A stretch of 64,000 nucleotides of DNA from GCA-2725625 sp964574215 (GCA_964574215.1 CAZNLR010000026.1:1-64000); one strand, 5' to 3'. Positions 33,519 to 43,613 are shown, counted from the first letter of the stretch. Made by a program: numbers and translations. Notes: a model not told the origin generated them from the sequence alone.

Positions 33519-34684
33519 TTAAGAACGTTCCTGATGGCCTGGTCCATGGTTCGGGCGGCCTTTTCAAGGCTGTGTTCCGATAATGCAGTAATTCGTGCAG
33601 CTTTCGAATATTCAAGGATAAGTTCGGGCTGCAATAGCAGTTCGTCAATGGCATCTGCGAACGACCTCGGATGACCCGGTTCAACCAGAATTCCCGTTTT
33701 CCGGTGGCGTACGATATCGGGTACGCCGCCTTCTTTTCCGGCAATCGCCGGAAGCCCCATGGCCTGGGCTTCGAGCAGAGCCATACCGTAAGCCTCGCTG
33801 ACTGCCGGCCATACAAATATGTCCGCGGCGGAAAGGCATTCAAATAAGTCATGACCCGTCTTTTGACCCGTGAACACGACCTGGTCCCTGGGGAGAACGG
33901 TTTCAACCTGAGCCCGCGCAGGACCGTCGCCGACGACCAGCATCTGCCATTCTTTTGCGCGGACATCGCCGAGGGAGCGGCCCAGCATTTTGTACGAGTC
34001 GAGCTTTGCACCTTCTCGCATCATGGCAACCGTTATCAGCCAGGCTACCGCCGGGTCGAGGCCGTATTGGCCGGCTAGCTTTTCTCTGATCGTCGATTTC
34101 TGACCGTTGAATTGAGGTGTCTCCAAGAACGGCTTGAGGACGACGAGATTATCCGGGGATTTGAGATGCGGCCGGACCTCTTTTTCGTCGGCAGAGTTAA
34201 TGTTGAAAACGATATCAGCCTGTCTGATGGCGTCAGCCACCGATCGTAAATTAAAGTCCCAAGGGCCGTCCTTTCGTTTAGGTGCATATGAGGCCTCGGC
34301 TACCACATACGGGATGTTGAGGGCCGCCGTCACCCGTGGGCCGATCCAATCAGGCGCTTTATAATAAAGGTGATAGGTAAACCAAAGATCAGGACGCTCA
34401 TCGTCGGACAAAGCTGCATACTTTTTGATAAGCCGGTCGGCCAGACGATACCCTTTGTCGCGCAATTGAATTTGGCGGTTTTCGTCGCCGTGCGGCTCCC
34501 GGCTATTGAGCTTGGACGCTAAGTCCACTTTATATCCGGCATGTTTGAGGGCCTTGATTAAAGCGCGGGCCATGCGCCGATCACCGGACGGCACGTTCGA
34601 CGTGGGTGGTTTCATGGTGGCGTAAAAGGCGACATTCATGGTTTTGATTTTCACGGCGGCACGATCCAAAATCGAAAATGACAT
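33515..34684 (-). CDS. Family 4 glycosyltransferase
   Basis: A 389-residue GT-B glycosyltransferase. The conserved C-terminal EX7E region is seen in AVSEAYGMALLEAQAMGLPAI, followed by GVPDIVRHRKTGILVEPG; VVGDGPARAQVE is the typical block before it. The ATG at 34684 has AGGA upstream; a second ATG at 34639 (MNVAFYATMKPP) is equally consistent with family alignment. It is the first gene of the three-gene glycan unit and diverges from the MarR gene. Confidence 0.85.
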   Translation of the reverse strand: MSFSILDRAAVKIKTMNVAFYATMKPPTSNVPSGDRRMARALIKALKHAGYKVDLASKLNSREPHGDENRQIQLRDKGYRLADRLIKKYAALSDDERPDLWFTYHLYYKAPDWIGPRVTAALNIPYVVAEASYAPKRKDGPWDFNLRSVADAIRQADIVFNINSADEKEVRPHLKSPDNLVVLKPFLETPQFNGQKSTIREKLAGQYGLDPAVAWLITVAMMREGAKLDSYKMLGRSLGDVRAKEWQMLVVGDGPARAQVETVLPRDQVVFTGQKTGHDLFECLSAADIFVWPAVSEAYGMALLEAQAMGLPAIAGKEGGVPDIVRHRKTGILVEPGHPRSFADAIDELLLQPELILEYSKAARITALSEHSLEKAARTMDQAIRNVLK

Positions 34685-34851
34685 TGCAGCAATCCTGGGA
34701 TCAGTTCAATACCGGTTGTAGGCCAGATTTCGCTGCATGAAGGGAACTTCCCGAACAAAACATGGTGGCCAAAATAAAATAGCCAAGCTTAGAAAACATG
34801 ATATAAAGTTAGATTTCACGATATTTTAATGTATTGGATTGTTTAAGAGAT

Positions 34852-35316
34852 ATGACCTCAAAAAATAGAAAATCCAAATCTCCACTACCGACTTCCCAAA
34901 GTACCGGTTTCATGATTCGGGATACCGTGATGAAACTGCAAAAGGTATTGCGGTCTAATTTGCAGAAGCACGATATTTCCACGGCGCAATGGTATTTGCT
35001 GCGCGTTCTTTGGGACGAAGAAGGGTTGAGTCAACGAGAACTCAGTGACCGAGTGGCGACGACCGAGCCGACGACCCAGAGCGCCTTACTGAGGATGGAA
35101 AAACAGGGCATTATCGTTCGTAAGAAAAACGCCAAAGACAAAAGGGCCAATACCATTCACCTGACCAGAAAAGGGCGCAATCTGGAACCAGCGTTAATAT
35201 CATACGCAGTGGATGTAAACAAAATTGCGACAACCGGAATGACCAAGGCCGAAGTCAAGACCTTTCAAAAGCTGATCAACAAAATCCGTGGTAATCTTGA
35301 TGCGTCGCTGAACTGA
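34852..35316 (+). CDS. MarR family transcriptional regulator
   Basis: A 154-residue winged-helix regulator with LSQRELSDRVATTEPTTQSAL as the recognition region and KDKRANTIHLTRKG as the wing. The ATG at 34852 with AAGAGA upstream is preferred over a TTG six codons earlier. MarR proteins often control aromatic catabolism and respond to phenolic or CoA-thioester ligands. It diverges from the glycan genes; a role at the benzoyl-CoA-reductase-like promoter is possible but not shown. Confidence 0.85.
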   Translation: MTSKNRKSKSPLPTSQSTGFMIRDTVMKLQKVLRSNLQKHDISTAQWYLLRVLWDEEGLSQRELSDRVATTEPTTQSALLRMEKQGIIVRKKNAKDKRANTIHLTRKGRNLEPALISYAVDVNKIATTGMTKAEVKTFQKLINKIRGNLDASLN

Positions 35317-35338
35317 GCCCGCTTGCGCTTCTAACTGT

Positions 35339-36148
35339 TTACTCGAGTTCGAATTGCTCCAATATTTCTTCAATACCGGCTTCAATATCATTGGTGGAGA
35401 TGACCGAAACATCGTTTGAGGCGTCTTTCGATATCGCTTCAAAATCAGTCGTGCTGGACAAAAGGGCAAAGCGGCAATCGGCCATCGTTTGCGTCGCCTG
35501 TAACGCGGCGACAAGGTCGATCCCAGACATGCCATCCAGTACGACAGACGAGATCAGTAGCCTGGGTTTCATTTGAATTGCCGTTTTGAATGCCTCAAAC
35601 GGGTCGGCGGTTTCTTGGACATCGCAGCCAAAATCCGTCAAAAAAAACCGGACCAGTTGAGATATTGATTTGGTCTGAGTAACGAGCAGAACGGAAATCT
35701 CTGTATCGGTATTTCCGACTTCCGCTTCTGGTAACTGGTTGCGTGGAAGCGCCTTGACCATTTGATCGATCGTGTCATCGGATGGCGCCGGCCATATTTC
35801 TATACCTTCGGTCAATTTATCCAAAAATGCCTGGAAATCGGCGAGATGATCGTCCGTCGGCGTGGCGACATCTTCGAGATAAGTTTCGAAATGATGGCAG
35901 ATCATCGTGATTTGCGGATAGCCGAAAGAACCGCCGCCGCCTTTGAGGCTGTGAACGATCCCGATGAACTCTGTCAAATATTTAGGTGATTGCGTGCGGT
36001 CCGCCCACAGGGCGTCGATCAACTCGTTAAGACGTTCGAGTTTTTGATTTGACGCGTCCAGAAACGGTCCCCGCATCTCTTCGAGTAAATCCAACACCTC
36101 CGATTTTTGAAAATTTCCCAAGTCGCCGCCTTTTTTCCCGTCGCTCAT
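35339..36148 (-). CDS. Hpt domain protein with degenerate receiver domain
   Basis: A 269-residue protein, last in the chemotaxis operon. The N-terminal Hpt domain (about residues 15-115) has the phosphorylatable histidine in IVHSLKGGGGSFGY. The C-terminal part (about 150-269) has the receiver fold order, but the phosphoacceptor position that should be Asp reads Ser (LLISSVVLDGMSGIDL), so it is probably a pseudo-receiver. The start overlaps the cheB stop by 4 nt (ATGA). It may act as a phosphate sink or scaffold for CheA signalling. Confidence 0.75.
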   Translation of the reverse strand: MSDGKKGGDLGNFQKSEVLDLLEEMRGPFLDASNQKLERLNELIDALWADRTQSPKYLTEFIGIVHSLKGGGGSFGYPQITMICHHFETYLEDVATPTDDHLADFQAFLDKLTEGIEIWPAPSDDTIDQMVKALPRNQLPEAEVGNTDTEISVLLVTQTKSISQLVRFFLTDFGCDVQETADPFEAFKTAIQMKPRLLISSVVLDGMSGIDLVAALQATQTMADCRFALLSSTTDFEAISKDASNDVSVISTNDIEAGIEEILEQFELE

Positions 36149-37236
36149 CGGACGCTAACCTTGGATTTTTTTTTCCGAATATTTTCCGGTGTGCAATACG
36201 AAAGTATAGCACGCGCCAGCCTGTCGAGTGGCAATTGTCTGCTGACGGCGCCTTTCTCGAATGCCACTTTCGGAATACCGTAGACCATGCAGGATGCTTC
36301 ATCCTGGCCCAACGTTACGGCGCCTGACTGCCGCATGGCCAACAATCCTTCGGCGCCGTCCTGTCCCATGCCTGTGAGGATAACCCCAATGCTATCTTCG
36401 CCTGCTGCTTTGGCTGCGGAGTCAAAAAGTACGTCGATTGACGGTTTATGGCCTGATCTTGATGGCCCGTCACTTAATTTACAGACGAAGCCTTTGCGTG
36501 ATTTTCGAATTTCCAAATGTTGATCGCCGGGGGCGATATAGACGTGGCCCGTGCGCACCACTTCATTATTATTTGCCTCTTTTACGGCAACCGCAGTATT
36601 GCTATTGAGCCGCTCAGCAAACTTTTTCGTAAAAGTGGCCGGCATGTGTTGAGTAATCACCATACCCGGACAATTGGCCGGCATACGTTGTAACAACTGG
36701 AAAATTGCCTCGACCCCCCCAGCCGATGCCCCAACGACGACCAATTTCGTGGTGGGATCGTAATCGCCGGGTAGTTTTGCCGACGCCTTATCATTTCGAC
36801 CATTGCGGTGATTAAAGTTTTTTCCTTGTAATTTTGCGCTCGCCGCCTGGCGGACTTTATCGATGATTTCGGCCGATTTTTCAGCAATCGACATGTCTAC
36901 ATTTATTTTCGATTTAGCGATTACATCGACGGCGCCAAGTTCAAGCGCCTGCAAAGCGACTTCTGAATTCTCCTGAGTCAATCCGGAAATCATCACGACC
37001 GGCATGGGCCGTAGTCGCATAATCTTATCGAGAAAATCGAGCCCGTCCATTTTAGGCATCTCGATATCCAAAGTGGCGACATCCGGGTTTAAGGATTTGA
37101 TCATTTCGCGCGCTTCAAACGGGTCCGATGCCGCGCCGACCACTTCGATATCCGGTGCTTCCGTTAAGATATCGGTCAGCAGCTCACGCATGATTGGCGA
37201 GTCGTCTACAACAAGAACGCGCGTTGTCTTTTTCAT
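36145..37236 (-). CDS. cheB: CheB, chemoreceptor methylesterase/deamidase
   Basis: A 363-residue two-domain protein. The N-terminal receiver has VLVVDDSPIMRELL and the phosphoacceptor Asp in VATLDIEMPKMDGLDFL. The C-terminal methylesterase has the active serine in VVGASAGGVEAI, histidine in TQHMPATFTKKFAERL and aspartate in TGMGQDGAEGL. It removes methyl groups from receptor glutamates when phosphorylated by CheA. It is the eighth gene of the operon. Confidence 0.95.
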   Translation of the reverse strand: MKKTTRVLVVDDSPIMRELLTDILTEAPDIEVVGAASDPFEAREMIKSLNPDVATLDIEMPKMDGLDFLDKIMRLRPMPVVMISGLTQENSEVALQALELGAVDVIAKSKINVDMSIAEKSAEIIDKVRQAASAKLQGKNFNHRNGRNDKASAKLPGDYDPTTKLVVVGASAGGVEAIFQLLQRMPANCPGMVITQHMPATFTKKFAERLNSNTAVAVKEANNNEVVRTGHVYIAPGDQHLEIRKSRKGFVCKLSDGPSRSGHKPSIDVLFDSAAKAAGEDSIGVILTGMGQDGAEGLLAMRQSGAVTLGQDEASCMVYGIPKVAFEKGAVSRQLPLDRLARAILSYCTPENIRKKKSKVSVR

Positions 37237-37257
37237 TTTATTCGCTACCTAACCGCG

Positions 37258-37962
37258 TTAAAAAAATTCAATGTCATTATCTGATGTGTTTTTGGTATTT
37301 GGCTTGGATTGTTTTCCAGCAATTTTTTTCTGAAGGGAAAATTCTTCCTCCGCAACTTTCTTAATTTCCGGTTTGTCGAGCAACAACATTCTAATTCTCC
37401 CGATTGAGGGATAGTAATGAATGCGTCTCGGCAGCGCCCCGCCCAAATCGTGAGCGACCACATTCATTTTTTCCCGCCTAAGATATTCCATAACGAATTC
37501 CGTGTTGTTGGTTCCGATGTTGCTGCTGATCTGGGAAACTTTTCTAAGATCGGCACCGCCGAACACCTTAACTTCGAGACGCTCTCTTATACAGCCGGAA
37601 GCCAACAGTTCGTTGACCAGGACTTCCATGGCGTAGCTGCCGAACCGCATGGCCTCGCTTGCCGGACTTGTATCGCCGGTGGGGTTCTCCGGTAGCATGA
37701 AGTGGTTCATGCCGCCGATGCCGAGCTCCGGGTCCCGTATGCAGGCGGCGACACAGGACCCGAGAACGGTAATCAGCACTTCGTTCGGTCTTTCCGTGAC
37801 GTAGAAACCTCCGGGCATGATACGAATTCCGTCGGCTTTGTTGGCGCGGGATTTTAGTCTGGTAAAGGCTTTACCTCGGGTTTCCTGTCGTGCCCCCCAC
37901 GGGCGGTTTCCAGTTCCTTTCTCTAACCGTTTTCCAGGTATTTTCCCATCGGGCGCCATCAA
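37258..37962 (-). CDS. cheD: CheD, chemoreceptor glutamine deamidase
   Basis: A 234-residue protein with the CheD catalytic cysteine in ITVLGSCVAACI and histidine in GIGGMNHFMLP, followed by KVFGGADL. The N-terminal 40 residues are basic and longer than usual. It deamidates glutamines in the receptor and can bind CheC/CheY in other bacteria. Its ATG overlaps the cheR stop by 4 nt. Confidence 0.93.
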   Translation of the reverse strand: MMAPDGKIPGKRLEKGTGNRPWGARQETRGKAFTRLKSRANKADGIRIMPGGFYVTERPNEVLITVLGSCVAACIRDPELGIGGMNHFMLPENPTGDTSPASEAMRFGSYAMEVLVNELLASGCIRERLEVKVFGGADLRKVSQISSNIGTNNTEFVMEYLRREKMNVVAHDLGGALPRRIHYYPSIGRIRMLLLDKPEIKKVAEEEFSLQKKIAGKQSKPNTKNTSDNDIEFF

Positions 37963-38816
37963 CTGGTCCTCCGATAGGTCGTCGAACTTACCCGCTCAAA
38001 CTGATCGGTAAGATCAAGGATATTTTCCGAATGACCGATATACAGCCAACCGCCGGGACGCAATTTTTCGGCAAATCGTGACAGGACCTGATTGGTGGTG
38101 TGCCGATCGAAGTAAATCATCACATTGCGACAGAAGATGATGTCGAAAGGGCCTTTCATCGGCCAGTCTCTGAGTAAATTCAGACGCTTAAACACGATCA
38201 GCTTTTTAAGCTCTTCCCGAATGCGCCAATCATCCTTTTTAGGGCTGCCAAGTGGCTGAGCCAGTTTACTGCGAATATTCGCCGGTACTGCGTTGACGGC
38301 GTCTGCCGAATATTGACCCTCCGCCGCTTTGGTTAACACATCGGTATCAAGATCGGTGGCGAGAATTCTCATATCCACACGGTTCAAATTGTCGAACTTT
38401 TGACTGAGTGTCAGAGCAATCGAATACGCTTCCTCTCCACTAGCACATCCGGCCGACCAAATTCTTAGCCGGTCCTGGTTTCCGCTTTCCAATTCATCGA
38501 TAAAGTGGGGAAGGGCGATATCGTGCATGTGTCTAAAGTGCTGAGGTTCCCTTAAGAAACGGGTCAGATTGGTCGTCAACGCATTGACCAGATGGCCCAA
38601 CTCTTCCTCTCCGCCTGGATCGGATAGATGTTCAATGTAACTTTTGAAGGAATCCAGGTTCAAAAGACGAATGCGTTTGACCAACCGCGAATACACCAAA
38701 TCCGACTTTTTATCCGATAGATCAATTCCCGTATGATGCTTCAATAACCTGGCAAGGTATTGAAAATCATTTTCGGTGAACGGAAATTCACGAGGATCTT
38801 TTTTCGGTTGAGGCAT
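37959..38816 (-). CDS. cheR: CheR, chemoreceptor methyltransferase
   Basis: A 285-residue SAM-dependent methyltransferase with the all-helical N-terminal CheR domain (FQYLARLLKHHTGIDL), motif I region IWSAGCASGEEAYSIA and FDIIFCRNVMIYFD. It methylates receptor glutamates. The adjacent receptor ends in DWQEF, which fits the pentapeptide tether bound by CheR. Confidence 0.95.
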   Translation of the reverse strand: MPQPKKDPREFPFTENDFQYLARLLKHHTGIDLSDKKSDLVYSRLVKRIRLLNLDSFKSYIEHLSDPGGEEELGHLVNALTTNLTRFLREPQHFRHMHDIALPHFIDELESGNQDRLRIWSAGCASGEEAYSIALTLSQKFDNLNRVDMRILATDLDTDVLTKAAEGQYSADAVNAVPANIRSKLAQPLGSPKKDDWRIREELKKLIVFKRLNLLRDWPMKGPFDIIFCRNVMIYFDRHTTNQVLSRFAEKLRPGGWLYIGHSENILDLTDQFERVSSTTYRRTS

Positions 38817-38854
38817 AATTTAATGAATCAATCTAAGAACAAGCAGATTCAGAT

Positions 38855-40570
38855 TTAAAATTCCTGCCAATCCTTGTCGTCGAATGAAAAATCTCGAGCC
38901 GTTTTTCCCTCAACTTTGCTGGTTGCGGGTGGCTTTGGTGGCTGGAATTCGTAAGACCGCGTTCCGGTTGCGTCTCTTCTGCCATAGGCCGAAATTTCAT
39001 TAGCCTGCTGGGACTCCGCCTGGCCCAATGAAATAACCGATTGGCTTAAAAAAGCAGCCTGTTCTTCAAGCGCCAGTGTCGCTGCGGCGCTTTCCTCGAC
39101 CAACGCCGAATTATGCTGTGTCATCTCGTCCATTTGAGAGAACGCTTCGTTCATTTCTTGGATGCTGATCGATTGTTCTTTACTGGCGACGGCGATGTCC
39201 GAGATCAGTCCGGCAACCGATTGAACGGATTCAACGATTTTCGTCAAAAATTCACCAGTTTCTCCAACCAAGGTTACGCCATTCTGCACATAGGATTCAC
39301 TGGATACGATAAGGTCCTTGATATCCTTGGCGGCTTCCGAGGATTGGCGGGCGAGGTTGCCGACTTCGGTCGCCACGACGGCAAAACCCTTTCCCGCATC
39401 GCCTGCGCGGGCGGCTTCGACCGAAGCATTGAGGGCCAACAATTTTGTCTGGAAGGCGATTTCGTCTATGACTCCGATAATATCCGATATCTTTTGCGAT
39501 GCCCCTTCGATTTCTCCCATGGCGTGAACGGTATTTTCCACGACAGATTGACCTTTCTCCGCTACGTCGCGGGCCGTTTTCGATTGCCGGTTGGCGTCTT
39601 CCGCACTTTCTGCATTTTGCCTGACCGTGGCCGCAACCTGGGCCATGGAGGCGGACGATTCCTGAATATTCGCTGCCTGTTGCTCCGTTCGTTGCGAAAG
39701 GTCCTGGCTGCCCGCCGATATTTCCTTTGACGCGTTGGCGACCTCGCGGGAGACGTTGATGATGGTATCCGTGATCGAAACCAGACTGGACGCGTTGGCC
39801 TTGAATACATTTACGGCGTCGGCCATTTCGCCTATTTCGTCGCCCCGTCCGACGGCATGAATTTCAACAGTGTGATCACCTTTGGCCAGATCATTCATGC
39901 AATCCACCATTTGACGCATGGGGCGCAATAATCGGAACTGGGTGAACCAAATCAACATCGCCACAACAAGAATCAGGATAACGCCGGTGATGATCGCATC
40001 GGACGTAGTTAGATTGACGATCCCATTCGTCAGTTCTCCGAGAGTTGTCGTTTGCTCATCGCGTGCTTTTACGAATTCTTCCCGCAGCGTGTGAAGCCCA
40101 TCCAAGGCTGGTTTGTCGCTGACCTTTACCATGCCGTCGATCTGATTGGTCGACAGGCCATCGGCCACCAGTTTTTCCACGGTATTCATATTGCTCTCAT
40201 ACTTGTCGACCACCTCCGAAATCTCTTTCATGGCTGATTTTTCGCGCTCATTCATACCTTGTTTTGCAAACAAAGCCGCTGACTCACGAAATGACTTTAT
40301 GGAGGAGCGGGCTTTTTGGATGCGGTCCGGGGTGCGGCGCAACACGTAATTTTTAAATTGGTGGATCATGCCGCCATAGCCCAAAGCAGTATCCATATCC
40401 GCGAGATAAATACCCTTCTGAACGGCGCCGTTTGAAAACTTTGTCCAAGCAACATCGATTTCCTTGACGTTGTTGATCGTAACGATTGCGCCGCCAATCA
40501 CGATAACAGTCGCGATGATAAGAACGACGGACATTACGACGCCTAGGGTTACGAGCTTAATTTTTGCCAT
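38855..40570 (-). CDS. Methyl-accepting chemotaxis protein
   Basis: A 571-residue transmembrane receptor. TM1 (about residues 8-30) and TM2 (about 190-210, ITGVILILVVAMLIWF) enclose a helical periplasmic sensor of about 160 residues. A HAMP domain follows, then a signalling domain with the conserved tip EIAFQTKLLALNASVEAARAG. The C terminus DWQEF fits the aromatic-x-x-aromatic tether for CheR/CheB. The ligand is unknown. Its location between cheW and cheR suggests it is the dedicated receptor of this array. Confidence 0.93.
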   Translation of the reverse strand: MAKIKLVTLGVVMSVVLIIATVIVIGGAIVTINNVKEIDVAWTKFSNGAVQKGIYLADMDTALGYGGMIHQFKNYVLRRTPDRIQKARSSIKSFRESAALFAKQGMNEREKSAMKEISEVVDKYESNMNTVEKLVADGLSTNQIDGMVKVSDKPALDGLHTLREEFVKARDEQTTTLGELTNGIVNLTTSDAIITGVILILVVAMLIWFTQFRLLRPMRQMVDCMNDLAKGDHTVEIHAVGRGDEIGEMADAVNVFKANASSLVSITDTIINVSREVANASKEISAGSQDLSQRTEQQAANIQESSASMAQVAATVRQNAESAEDANRQSKTARDVAEKGQSVVENTVHAMGEIEGASQKISDIIGVIDEIAFQTKLLALNASVEAARAGDAGKGFAVVATEVGNLARQSSEAAKDIKDLIVSSESYVQNGVTLVGETGEFLTKIVESVQSVAGLISDIAVASKEQSISIQEMNEAFSQMDEMTQHNSALVEESAAATLALEEQAAFLSQSVISLGQAESQQANEISAYGRRDATGTRSYEFQPPKPPATSKVEGKTARDFSFDDKDWQEF

Positions 40571-40594
40571 TTTTCGTCTCCAAAATAGGTTGGA

Positions 40595-41140
40595 CTACCC
40601 AACGGGATCGGCGTTTTCGGCCGCGTTACCGTGCAGTAGGGTGTTCATATCAAATAATTTTTCGACATCTATAAGGGCGACCATGCGGTCTTCTACCGTC
40701 ACCAAACCGGTCAGAAACTCTCCGTCAATGGTAAATCCCATTTCCGGCACAGGCCGAATGTCGCCGCTGGTTAAGGTCAAAATCTCGTTTACTTCGTCGA
40801 CCAAAATGCCAATAAATTTGTCGTTGGCGCGAACGATAATATTGATGTGCCGGCTGGTTGGTTGGGTGTTTCCCATACCGAAGCGGCAGCGAAGATCCAG
40901 GACTGGCAGTATGATTCCCCGCAGATTGACGGCGCCGAGGATAAATTCGGCGGTATTTGGCAGCTTCGTAATTTCGGTCCAGGCTTTAACTTCCCGAACC
41001 GTAAGAATGTCCAGGCCATATTCTTCACTACCGATCTGGAAGGTAATGAATTGCTCTTGATCCTCTAAGGCCTCGGTAAGCTCGCCTCCTTCGGTAGGCA
41101 GGACCGGCAACGACAGTTTCGGTTCATCGCTCTGCGTCAT
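40595..41140 (-). CDS. cheW: CheW coupling protein
   Basis: A 181-residue CheW-like protein: FITFQIGSEEYGLDILTVREVK at the domain start, GAVNLRGIILPVLDLRCRFG, and IGILVDEVNEIL. It links CheA to the receptors. Its start overlaps the cheA stop by 4 nt (ATGA). Confidence 0.94.
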   Translation of the reverse strand: MTQSDEPKLSLPVLPTEGGELTEALEDQEQFITFQIGSEEYGLDILTVREVKAWTEITKLPNTAEFILGAVNLRGIILPVLDLRCRFGMGNTQPTSRHINIIVRANDKFIGILVDEVNEILTLTSGDIRPVPEMGFTIDGEFLTGLVTVEDRMVALIDVEKLFDMNTLLHGNAAENADPVG

Positions 41141-43224
41141 GTATGCATTTCTCCGTTTGCCGGTTTGTCCGACCGTGGTCGATGCGGCAAGGCCGGTTTT
41201 CCGTGTTTTCGATACATATCGTGAAGGCCGTTGACCTCTAGGATCAACGCCACTCTCCCATTGCCGAGAATTGTAGCGGCGGAAACGCCATCTACCGGCA
41301 TGAAGTTCTCCTCCAGGCTTTTGATAACCACTTGGCGTTCCTCCAAAAGGTCATCGACCACCACGCCGATTACGTTTCCGATATCGGTTTCCACAAAGAC
41401 GATTAGTCCTTGGCACGGATCGTCAACCCCATCCCGGATGTCGAATAGTTTGCTTAGGAATACCAAAGGTACGTAGTCGTCACGAAAACGGGCGAGTTTT
41501 TCCTTGTTGGCGATTTCCGATATGTCGGCTTGGGTCGGCCGTATGCTTTCGATGATACAGCCCAATGGCATGACAAATCGTTCTTCGCCAACTTCTACGA
41601 TCATGCCGTCCATGACGGCCAATGTCAGAGGCAATGACATGATGAAACGGCTGCCTTTGCCCTTGGTGGAATCGACGATGACCCGGCCGCCTATTTCTTG
41701 CGTTATTCTGCGGACGACATCCATGCCGACACCACGCCCGGATACATCCGTAATTTCGGCCGCGGTTGAGAATCCAGGCATAAATATCAAATCGCAAATA
41801 GCTTCATCCGGCATGTCCGCATCGGGTGCAATTATTTCGCGCTCCACGGCACGTTGAAAGACTTTCTCAGTATCAATGCCGCGACCGTCATCGGTGACTT
41901 CAATGGCGATCTGTCCACTGCGATGCGACGCCGAAAGAAACACGATAGCCTCTTCCGGTTTTCCCAGTGACGCTCTTTCTTCCGGGGATTCGATGCCGTG
42001 GTCGATGGCGTTTCGGATCATATGGGTGAGGGGGTCGGTCAGATGTTCGATAATGGTTTTATCCACTTCCGTTGCTTCACCGGAAGTTACCAGTTTTACC
42101 TTTTTTCCCAGTGAGCGGGATATTTCACGAACCAGCCTAGGCATCCGGGCGAAAACCGACTGCACGGGCTGCATACGGATTTCCATCACGTTTTCCTGAA
42201 TTTCCCGCATGTGGCTGCTGAGTACGCCTAAATTACGGACGGTTGACTCATCCTGATATTGCGAGGCGTCTATGTTCTGCTCAAGAACGGCTTGGGTGAT
42301 GACCAACTCACCAACCATGTTGACCAGTTTATCAACTCTATCCAGTTCAACACGGATTAAGGCGCTCGGTTGAACGAGGGCGGTCGATTTCGGTTCCGGT
42401 GCGGGAGAAGGCTTACCATCCATACCGGTGTCGACGATGGTCTCGGGTTGATCGGATTTATCGGGCCCGTCAACTGCTGCCGCAGGTTCGATTGGCTCTA
42501 GCGGAACATCGCTGATTTCAAGCTCGCAGACATCTTCGACAAATTCGAAAGCTTGGCGAATATCAGCTTCAGAGCGATCCGTTTGCAGCACGAAATCCCA
42601 CCCGAGATACGAAATCTCCGGATTGATGTTTTCAATCGACGGCAGATTATCCGCATATATTTCAATTTTTAAATCACCATAGGTTTGAAGTTCGCGAATA
42701 ATAAAAAGCGGATCGTTTGCTGATTCGAACAATTTTTCGTCTGGAAAGAAGCGAATGAATACGTCTCGGAACTCTGCTTCTAAATCAGGGTCTGCAATTT
42801 GTTGGACCGTATCGTCTTCTCCCAGTAAAGAATCGAGTTTGCCGATTATCTCCTCGCCCGCATTCGGTTTTGATTTTTTCCCCTCACGGTAAAAATCGAC
42901 GATTTCAGCCAATTTATCGGCGGCTTCAATTAATAAATCGACGACCTCGCCGGTGGCTTCGAAATCATGGTTCCGCAAGGCACCGAGAACATTTTCGTAG
43001 GAATGAGTCAGCAAACTGATATTGTCGAAACCAAAGGCCCCGGCGCCGCCTTTGATCGAATGAATGGATCGAAACAATTCGTGATACTGTTCGTCGTCAC
43101 CAAGACCGTTTTTTTTGATCTCGCCGAGCACACTTTCGACATCGGCAAGACGTTCAGAACACTCCGTGAAATAAGTATTCTTGAACTTATCGAGTTTGCC
43201 TGCCTTACGGGTTCGTTTCGCCAT
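41137..43224 (-). CDS. cheA: CheA histidine kinase
   Basis: The ATG at 43224, 17 nt after the cheY stop, gives 695 residues and starts with the Hpt domain; an in-frame start at 43368 would overlap cheY by 127 bp. The P1 phospho-histidine is in FRSIHSIKGGAGAFGFDN. A linker/P2-like region (about 125-240) follows, then the P3 dimerisation helices (VELDRVDKLVNMVGELVI), the P4 kinase with N box MIRNAIDHGIE and G boxes VTDDGRGI and GRGVGMDVV, and a P5 CheW-like domain. It phosphorylates CheY and CheB. Confidence 0.95.
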   Translation of the reverse strand: MAKRTRKAGKLDKFKNTYFTECSERLADVESVLGEIKKNGLGDDEQYHELFRSIHSIKGGAGAFGFDNISLLTHSYENVLGALRNHDFEATGEVVDLLIEAADKLAEIVDFYREGKKSKPNAGEEIIGKLDSLLGEDDTVQQIADPDLEAEFRDVFIRFFPDEKLFESANDPLFIIRELQTYGDLKIEIYADNLPSIENINPEISYLGWDFVLQTDRSEADIRQAFEFVEDVCELEISDVPLEPIEPAAAVDGPDKSDQPETIVDTGMDGKPSPAPEPKSTALVQPSALIRVELDRVDKLVNMVGELVITQAVLEQNIDASQYQDESTVRNLGVLSSHMREIQENVMEIRMQPVQSVFARMPRLVREISRSLGKKVKLVTSGEATEVDKTIIEHLTDPLTHMIRNAIDHGIESPEERASLGKPEEAIVFLSASHRSGQIAIEVTDDGRGIDTEKVFQRAVEREIIAPDADMPDEAICDLIFMPGFSTAAEITDVSGRGVGMDVVRRITQEIGGRVIVDSTKGKGSRFIMSLPLTLAVMDGMIVEVGEERFVMPLGCIIESIRPTQADISEIANKEKLARFRDDYVPLVFLSKLFDIRDGVDDPCQGLIVFVETDIGNVIGVVVDDLLEERQVVIKSLEENFMPVDGVSAATILGNGRVALILEVNGLHDMYRKHGKPALPHRPRSDKPANGEMHT

Positions 43225-43241
43225 ATTTGTGGATCCCGGTG

Positions 43242-43613
43242 CTAAAGGCACATTTTTCGGGCAGCGTGGATAAGCCGGTCCGGGTCGAATGGCTTTTGTA
43301 TCCAACCGGTGGCTCCCGCTGATCGAGCAGCTAATTTCGTATCCTCGCCTGTTTCGGTCGTAAGACAAAGGATGGGAACACCCTTTAATTTAGGAATTTC
43401 TCTGGCGTTTCTAATCAACTCTATGCCATCGAGCTTGGGCATATTGATATCCGTAATAATGAGATCAAAATTGTTTTGCTCTATCATCTCGAGAGCATCC
43501 AATCCGTCAACGGCAACAACCACGTCGTACCCTTCATTTTCCAACGTGTAAGAAACCATGTCGCGCATGGTTTCGGAATCATCGACAACCAGTATTTTTC
43601 GTTTGTCGCTCAT
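43242..43613 (-). CDS. cheY: CheY response regulator
   Basis: A 123-residue single-domain receiver with acidic pair DD11-12, phosphoacceptor D55 (LIITDINMPKLDG), Thr in LCLTTETGED and Lys in WIQKPFDPDRL. It should carry the phosphoryl signal from CheA to the motor or to another target. It overlaps the STAS gene by 4 nt. Confidence 0.95.
   Translation of the reverse strand: MSDKRKILVVDDSETMRDMVSYTLENEGYDVVVAVDGLDALEMIEQNNFDLIITDINMPKLDGIELIRNAREIPKLKGVPILCLTTETGEDTKLAARSAGATGWIQKPFDPDRLIHAARKMCL

Noticed and set aside
43225..43368. Upstream start of cheA at 43368
   Set aside because: It would overlap cheY by 127 bp and add untypical residues before the Hpt domain.
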